Assembly (NCBI GenBank): GCA_030348385.1
Contig: JAUCFP010000006.1
Location: 682,001-746,000 of the forward strand
Length of the DNA: 64,000 bases
Origin: Cytobacillus sp. NJ13
GTDB lineage: Bacteria; Bacillota; Bacilli; Bacillales; Cytobacillaceae
Direction of reading: 5' to 3'
The notes under the pieces were generated by a model, which was given only the letters and a program-made list of their open reading frames with translations, made no database searches and was not told the origin of the DNA. The position numbers were made by a program, and so were the translations under genes. Of the stretch, positions 60,558 to 64,000 are shown one piece after another (the stretch's first letter is position 1; each line of letters opens with the position of its first letter).

Positions 60558-60637
60558 TATTTTGATATATAGCCAGCCAGATTATGATAAAATAATTAGT
60601 TAGGTAAACAATTATACGGAAAAGGAGAGTACTCAGT

Positions 60638-61600
60638 GTGCTAATTCAAATCAATAAACAGCTGGAGAAAATGATGCCATTGATTACTCCAATAAGCGTG
60701 GTTCTAGGTGTTATGATCGCTGGTTATATCAAGGATGTTGCCTTTATCATCCCTTGGGTTTTTGCGTTTATGACGTTTTCAGGCAGTCTGAACTCTAGTT
60801 TTAGCAGTTTAAAAGAAATCATTCATCATCCAAAGCCGCTTTTTCTCATATTGTTTCTGCTTCATATTTTAATGCCTCTTTTTGCATGGAGCACCGGTAC
60901 ACTTGCGTTCGGTGATGATTCTTTAACCATTACCGGGCTGGTATTGGCTATGGCCATTCCGACCGGCATATCGAGCTTCATCTGGGTTTCCATTTATCGC
61001 GGAAATATTCCGCTGACATTGTCCATCATTCTGGTAGATACCTTTCTGTCACCATTTATTGTTCCGCTGACATTGTCGGTATTTTTCCAGAAATCTGTAC
61101 AGATCGATGCTGTGCCGATGATGGCTGGATTATTCGGCATGATTGTTCTCCCTTCTTTTCTTGGCATGCTCTTCAATCAATTTGCAGGAAAAAGCGCTGC
61201 AGCCTTAAGCAGTCGCCTCTCTCCTTTTTCAAAGCTTGGAATGGCTATTGTGGTCATGCTGAATGGAGCTGTCGTCGCCCCGTATCTGAAGGAGATAAAT
61301 CTTAAATTGGTCCTCATCGGGCTTGCTGTATTTTGTGTGGCGTTTATGGGCTATCTTATCTCTTTCATCATTGCAAATTTACTGAAATACGATCAGGGCA
61401 CGACTGTGGCTGTTACGTTTAATGGCGGAATGAGGAATATCAGCGTTGGCTCAGTCCTTGCAGTCACTTACTTTCCCGCTCCTGTTGCCGTTCCTGTTGT
61501 CATAGGCATGCTCTTTCAGCAGGTATTGGCGTCCCTGTATGGGATCATAATGAAGCGCCATTTCAGCAGGAAGGTTCTGCAGGAAGGTCATACTGTGTAA
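60638..61600 (+). CDS. Bile acid:sodium symporter (BASS/YocS-like)
   Basis: This 320-aa transporter has nine or ten helices and the BASS core motifs: VFAFMTFSGSLNSS, AMAIPTGISSFIW and TFNGGMRNISVGSVLA. Prokaryotic BASS carriers import organic anions such as pantoate or 2-oxoacids with Na+; the substrate is unknown. GTG start with AAAGGAGAG upstream. Confidence 0.9.
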   Translation: MLIQINKQLEKMMPLITPISVVLGVMIAGYIKDVAFIIPWVFAFMTFSGSLNSSFSSLKEIIHHPKPLFLILFLLHILMPLFAWSTGTLAFGDDSLTITGLVLAMAIPTGISSFIWVSIYRGNIPLTLSIILVDTFLSPFIVPLTLSVFFQKSVQIDAVPMMAGLFGMIVLPSFLGMLFNQFAGKSAAALSSRLSPFSKLGMAIVVMLNGAVVAPYLKEINLKLVLIGLAVFCVAFMGYLISFIIANLLKYDQGTTVAVTFNGGMRNISVGSVLAVTYFPAPVAVPVVIGMLFQQVLASLYGIIMKRHFSRKVLQEGHTV

Positions 61601-61603
61601 GGT

Positions 61604-61633
61604 TTAAGCTCCTGTTTCAGGAGCTTTTTTTTT
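61604..61633 (+). terminator. Terminator after BASS gene
   Basis: AAGCTCCTG-TTT-CAGGAGCTT followed by nine T. Confidence 0.92.
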
Positions 61634-61676
61634 GCCATTATTGTCTTAAAAATAAATTTTTGATTAAATTAACCTT

Positions 61677-61812
61677 CCGCACATAAAATCCAGCTATCCG
61701 CACATAACAAAGCGTTATGCGCACATAAAAATTTTTCTCTGCACATAAAAACGCGGTATCCGCACATAAAAAATTTTTTTTATATAAAAGGGTGCAATGC
61801 GCATACAAAATT
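61677..61812. repeat. 20-21-bp tandem array E (about 7 units)
   Basis: (T)CCGCACATAAAA or TGCGCACATAAAA recurs, with GCACATA at 61679, 61700, 61721, 61741 and 61762 and degenerate copies near 61781 and 61801 (GCATACA). Steps are 21, 21, 20, 21, then about 20. The array is AT-rich and non-coding and lies between the BASS terminator and the yabR promoter. Confidence 0.88.
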
Positions 61813-61928
61813 AGCTTAAATAATGGCCCAACTAGCAATTAAGTACATAAATTTTAATAAATTTGACCCAAAAATATGATTTATCCCAAATTTTAACGGG
61901 TAGAATATCGTGGGGATATCGCCGGCAT

Positions 61929-61956
61929 TGAAATTATCTTAAAAAAAAGTTATAAT
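61929..61956 (+). promoter_or_regulatory. Promoter of yabR
   Basis: TTGAAA (61929-61934), 16 bases, TATAAT (61951-61956), 35 bases before the TTG start. Confidence 0.75.
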
Positions 61957-61991
61957 AAGACGTTGTTAACACTACCGAGGGGGAAGTTTTT

Positions 61992-62444
61992 TTGTCAATC
62001 GAAATTGGAAGTAAGGTACAAGGAAAAGTAACAGGTATTACAAATTTCGGAGCTTTTGTCGAATTGCCAGGCGGTACGACAGGTCTTGTTCACATTAGTG
62101 AGGTAGCTGACAGCTATGTTAAAGATGTGAATGAGCATTTAAAAGTTGGCGATGAGGTAACTGTTAAAGTGCTTAGCGAGAAGGAAGGCAAAATTGCCCT
62201 TTCCATCAAAAAAGCAGTGGACAGACCGGAAGGCCAATCTTCTTATTCTCAGCGCCCGCCGCGCCAGGGAAGAGATGATCGCCGCGGCGGTTCCAGAGAT
62301 TTCCGTTCTAAAGGAAACTTTAAGCCGAAGGAAAGCTTTGAAGACAAAATGGCAAAATTCTTAAAATCGAGTGAAGAAAATATTTCGTCATTAAAGCGCA
62401 ATACTGAAGGAAAGCGGGGCGGCCGAGGCGGACGCCGCGGATAA
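61992..62444 (+). CDS. yabR: S1-domain RNA-binding protein YabR
   Basis: This 150-aa protein begins with a complete S1/OB domain (IEIGSKVQGKVTGITNFGAF to EKEGKIALSIKKA, residues 3-75), then a basic Arg/Gly/Gln-rich linker (QRPPRQGRDDRRGGSRDF), and ends in the YabR tail FEDKMAKFLKSSEENISSLK with RGGRGGRRG. It probably binds RNA or ribosomes. It is about 20 residues longer than B. subtilis YabR because of the linker. In B. subtilis yabR lies between divIC and spoIIE; here it does not. TTG start with GAGGGGG upstream. Confidence 0.9.
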   Translation: MSIEIGSKVQGKVTGITNFGAFVELPGGTTGLVHISEVADSYVKDVNEHLKVGDEVTVKVLSEKEGKIALSIKKAVDRPEGQSSYSQRPPRQGRDDRRGGSRDFRSKGNFKPKESFEDKMAKFLKSSEENISSLKRNTEGKRGGRGGRRG

Positions 62445-62454
62445 GCAGCCCTTT

Positions 62455-62581
62455 AGATAGAGTGAAGCTTCAATCAGTGAGCTGATTGTTAGTTGAACCA
62501 ATCGGGCCTATACGGTCAGTTTGACAGCCGCTGAACCTATGGATCAAAGGGTGGGGCTTACTGACCATTAGACTGCGATAA
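62455..62581. other. Non-coding spacer with nested inverted repeats
   Basis: AATCAG-TGAG-CTGATT lies at 62472-62487, and GGTCAG (62515-62520) can pair with CTGACC (62561-62566). No gene or tRNA is recognisable; it could be a structured 3' region of yabR or a decayed element. Confidence 0.4.
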
Positions 62582-62611
62582 AGGCAAGCCGTTTTAGGCT
62601 TGCCTCTTTTC
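62582..62611. terminator. Bidirectional terminator between yabR and RNase J gene
   Basis: AGGCAAGCC (62582-62590) pairs with GGCTTGCCT (62597-62605), with CTTTTC after it on the plus strand. Confidence 0.85.
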
Positions 62612-62613
62612 GT

Positions 62614-64000
62614 TTAAATTTCAATTATAATCGGCAGAATCATCGGTTTGCGTTTTGTTTTTTCAAATAAATACTGCCCGAGTGATTTCTTAATGCTCTG
62701 CTTGATGACATTCCACTGGCTTTTATCCTGTTCTGGGAGATCATTGACGGTTTTTTCCGCAATCCGATTTATTTCTCTCAGCAGATCTTCGGATTCCCGT
62801 GCGTAGACGAAACCTCGTGATATCGTATCAGGTCTTGATATCATTTTGCGCTCACTCTTGCTCATGGTCAGCACGATCACAATCATGCCATCCTCGGACA
62901 GCTGCTTTCTGTCGCGGAGCACGATGCTGCCAATATCACCAACACCCACCCCATCAACATAAGTATCTCCGGCAGGTACCCGCCTTGTCTGGCGTGCTTC
63001 TCCGTTCTCAATATCAACGACATCCCCATTTCTAATGATGAAAGTATGCCCGTTTTCAACACCGATGGATTCGGCAAGCAATTTATGGTGGTGAAGCATT
63101 CTGTATTCACCGTGTATCGGAATAAAGTATTTCGGCTTCATCAATGTGAGCATAAGCTTTAAATCTTCCTGATAGCCGTGGCCGGACACATGCATCCCTG
63201 TTGAGCTTCCTGAACCGTATATCACGCGGGCTCCCAGCTTAAACAGATTGTCAATGATTTTTGAGACATCGCGTTCGTTGCCCGGAATTGGGGATGCTGC
63301 TAAAATCACGGTATCCTCAGGATGAATCTCAGCATCACGGTAATTTCCGGCAGAGAGGCGTGAGAGGGCAGCCATCGGCTCACCCTGGCTGCCGGTACAT
63401 AGTATGCACACCTTTTCAGGAGCCAGATTCATGGCTTCTCTTGGATTGGCAATCATCCCCTCGGGAACTGTCAGGTATCCGCGTTCAATGGCCACATCCA
63501 CAACATTTACCATACTTCGCCCAAGCAGGACCAGCTTTCGGTTTGTTTTTATCGCGGCGGCCACAACCTGCTGAACACGGCTCACATTGGAAGCGAAAGT
63601 TGAGATGATGATTTTGCGCGGTGCTTTCATAAATGCTTCCTCAATGTTTTCTCCGACAATATGTTCTGTTGGAGAAAAGCCAGTCCGCTCAGCGTTTGTG
63701 CTTTCTGAAAGAAGGGCCAGCACTCCACTGCGGCCGATTTCAGCCATCTTATGGATATCAGCATGCTCCTGATTTACAGGGGTTAAGTCAAATTTGAAAT
63801 CACCGGTATGGACAACATTGCCTTCTGGCGTATTGAAAACAATTCCCAGACAGTCTGGGATGCTGTGATTCACCTTGAAAAAGCTCACCCCTATCTCACC
63901 AAAATCAAGGCGAGAGTCAGAATTAATGCTTATTAGCTCTGAATCACCAAGCAGGCGATGCTCCGTTAATTTTAATTCAATCAGCCCAAGCGTAAATCGC
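62614..64000 (-). CDS. Ribonuclease J, 5' truncated by window end
   Basis: The minus-strand frame is open to base 64000 (RFTLGLIELKLTEHRLLGDS...), so the first part of the metallo-beta-lactamase domain (HGHxDH) is outside. Visible: the metal ligands in KVNHSIPDC and VVHTGDFKFDLTP, the beta-CASP region (LLSESTNAERTGFSPTE, IISTFASNVSRVQQVV, GSQGEPMAALSR), IHGEYRMLHHHKLLAE and the C-terminal domain ending in KRKPMILPIIIEI. RNase J has 5'-3' exo- and endonuclease activity in mRNA turnover. The tail is more J1-like than J2-like, but I do not assign a paralogue. Confidence 0.95.
   Translation of the reverse strand, partial: RFTLGLIELKLTEHRLLGDSELISINSDSRLDFGEIGVSFFKVNHSIPDCLGIVFNTPEGNVVHTGDFKFDLTPVNQEHADIHKMAEIGRSGVLALLSESTNAERTGFSPTEHIVGENIEEAFMKAPRKIIISTFASNVSRVQQVVAAAIKTNRKLVLLGRSMVNVVDVAIERGYLTVPEGMIANPREAMNLAPEKVCILCTGSQGEPMAALSRLSAGNYRDAEIHPEDTVILAASPIPGNERDVSKIIDNLFKLGARVIYGSGSSTGMHVSGHGYQEDLKLMLTLMKPKYFIPIHGEYRMLHHHKLLAESIGVENGHTFIIRNGDVVDIENGEARQTRRVPAGDTYVDGVGVGDIGSIVLRDRKQLSEDGMIVIVLTMSKSERKMISRPDTISRGFVYARESEDLLREINRIAEKTVNDLPEQDKSQWNVIKQSIKKSLGQYLFEKTKRKPMILPIIIEI

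Noticed and set aside
62455..62581. tRNA or small structured RNA downstream of yabR
   Set aside because: In B. subtilis tRNAs lie near yabR, but I found no cloverleaf, TTCGA arm or CCA-like end here; only loose inverted repeats remain.

Overview
The window is a low-GC, spore-forming Firmicute chromosome, most like Bacillus sensu lato (Cytobacillus/Mesobacillus-type). The support is a GerB/GerA/GerC germinant-receptor operon, AprX, YvrJ, FbpB, YhfSTU, YabR and RNase J homologues, strong AAGGAGG ribosome sites, sigma-A promoters, and Fur, MntR and BirA operators of the B. subtilis kind. I see no tRNA, rRNA, CRISPR array, insertion sequence or prophage.

Layout. 1-5.5 kb: end of a DsbA/FrnE-like oxidoreductase, a ferritin-like/cupin protein and a gerB-gerA-gerC operon. 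5.6-6.5 kb: a DUF2243 membrane protein with an anchored exported partner. 6.6-11.9 kb: mannitol operon with EIICBA (EIIA fused), the PRD regulator MtlR and MtlD. 12.0-12.9 kb: two tandem arrays with a 52-bp period. 13.0-22.3 kb: a catabolic locus with a GntR/UTRA regulator, a PotABCD-type ABC importer, a split HcnABC-like amine/amino-acid dehydrogenase, a DUF1904 protein and a second DAO-type oxidoreductase. Three near-identical palindromes mark it as one regulon. 22.4-24.7 kb (minus): YvrJ, DUF2922, DUF1659, a sigma-70-family factor and a winged-helix replication-like protein. 24.7-25.3 kb: a third 52-bp array. 25.3-31.2 kb: two Fur-box promoters driving a tiny CxxC protein with an IDEAL-like protein, and the ykuNOP flavodoxin operon followed by an FbpB-like gene; aprX lies between.

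31.3-36.0 kb: a small basic/acidic peptide gene, a GNAT fragment, a short UvrA-like ABC protein and small unknowns. 36.0-39.8 kb (minus): a Mn ABC transporter with a textbook promoter overlapped by an MntR box, a fourth 52-bp array, and a DtxR/MntR-like regulator with a changed metal site. 40-44 kb: a tightly coupled operon of a PlsY-family acyltransferase, a GNAT::class-V aminotransferase fusion and an LTA-synthase-family enzyme, which looks like an undescribed envelope-lipid pathway. 44.4-53.9 kb: accessory genes (repeat-rich Arg/Asp protein, DinB, papain-like amidase, AraC/EamA pair, LLM oxidoreductase, LysM amidase, GNAT, two GN-LQ-repeat proteins). 54.0-57.3 kb (minus): bioY-yhfT-yhfS under two tandem BirA boxes. 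57.5-62.4 kb: decayed small membrane genes, an Est30-like esterase, an ABC1/UbiB kinase, a BASS transporter, a 21-bp repeat array and yabR. The window ends in an RNase J gene cut at its 5' end.

The most striking unexplained structure is the set of four separate intergenic arrays, each with a period of 52 bp (about five helical turns). Three of them look like diverged relatives of one unit. A fifth array and a palindromic cluster have 20-22-bp periods (about two turns). All calls come from reading the sequence and from memory of the families; no search was run.
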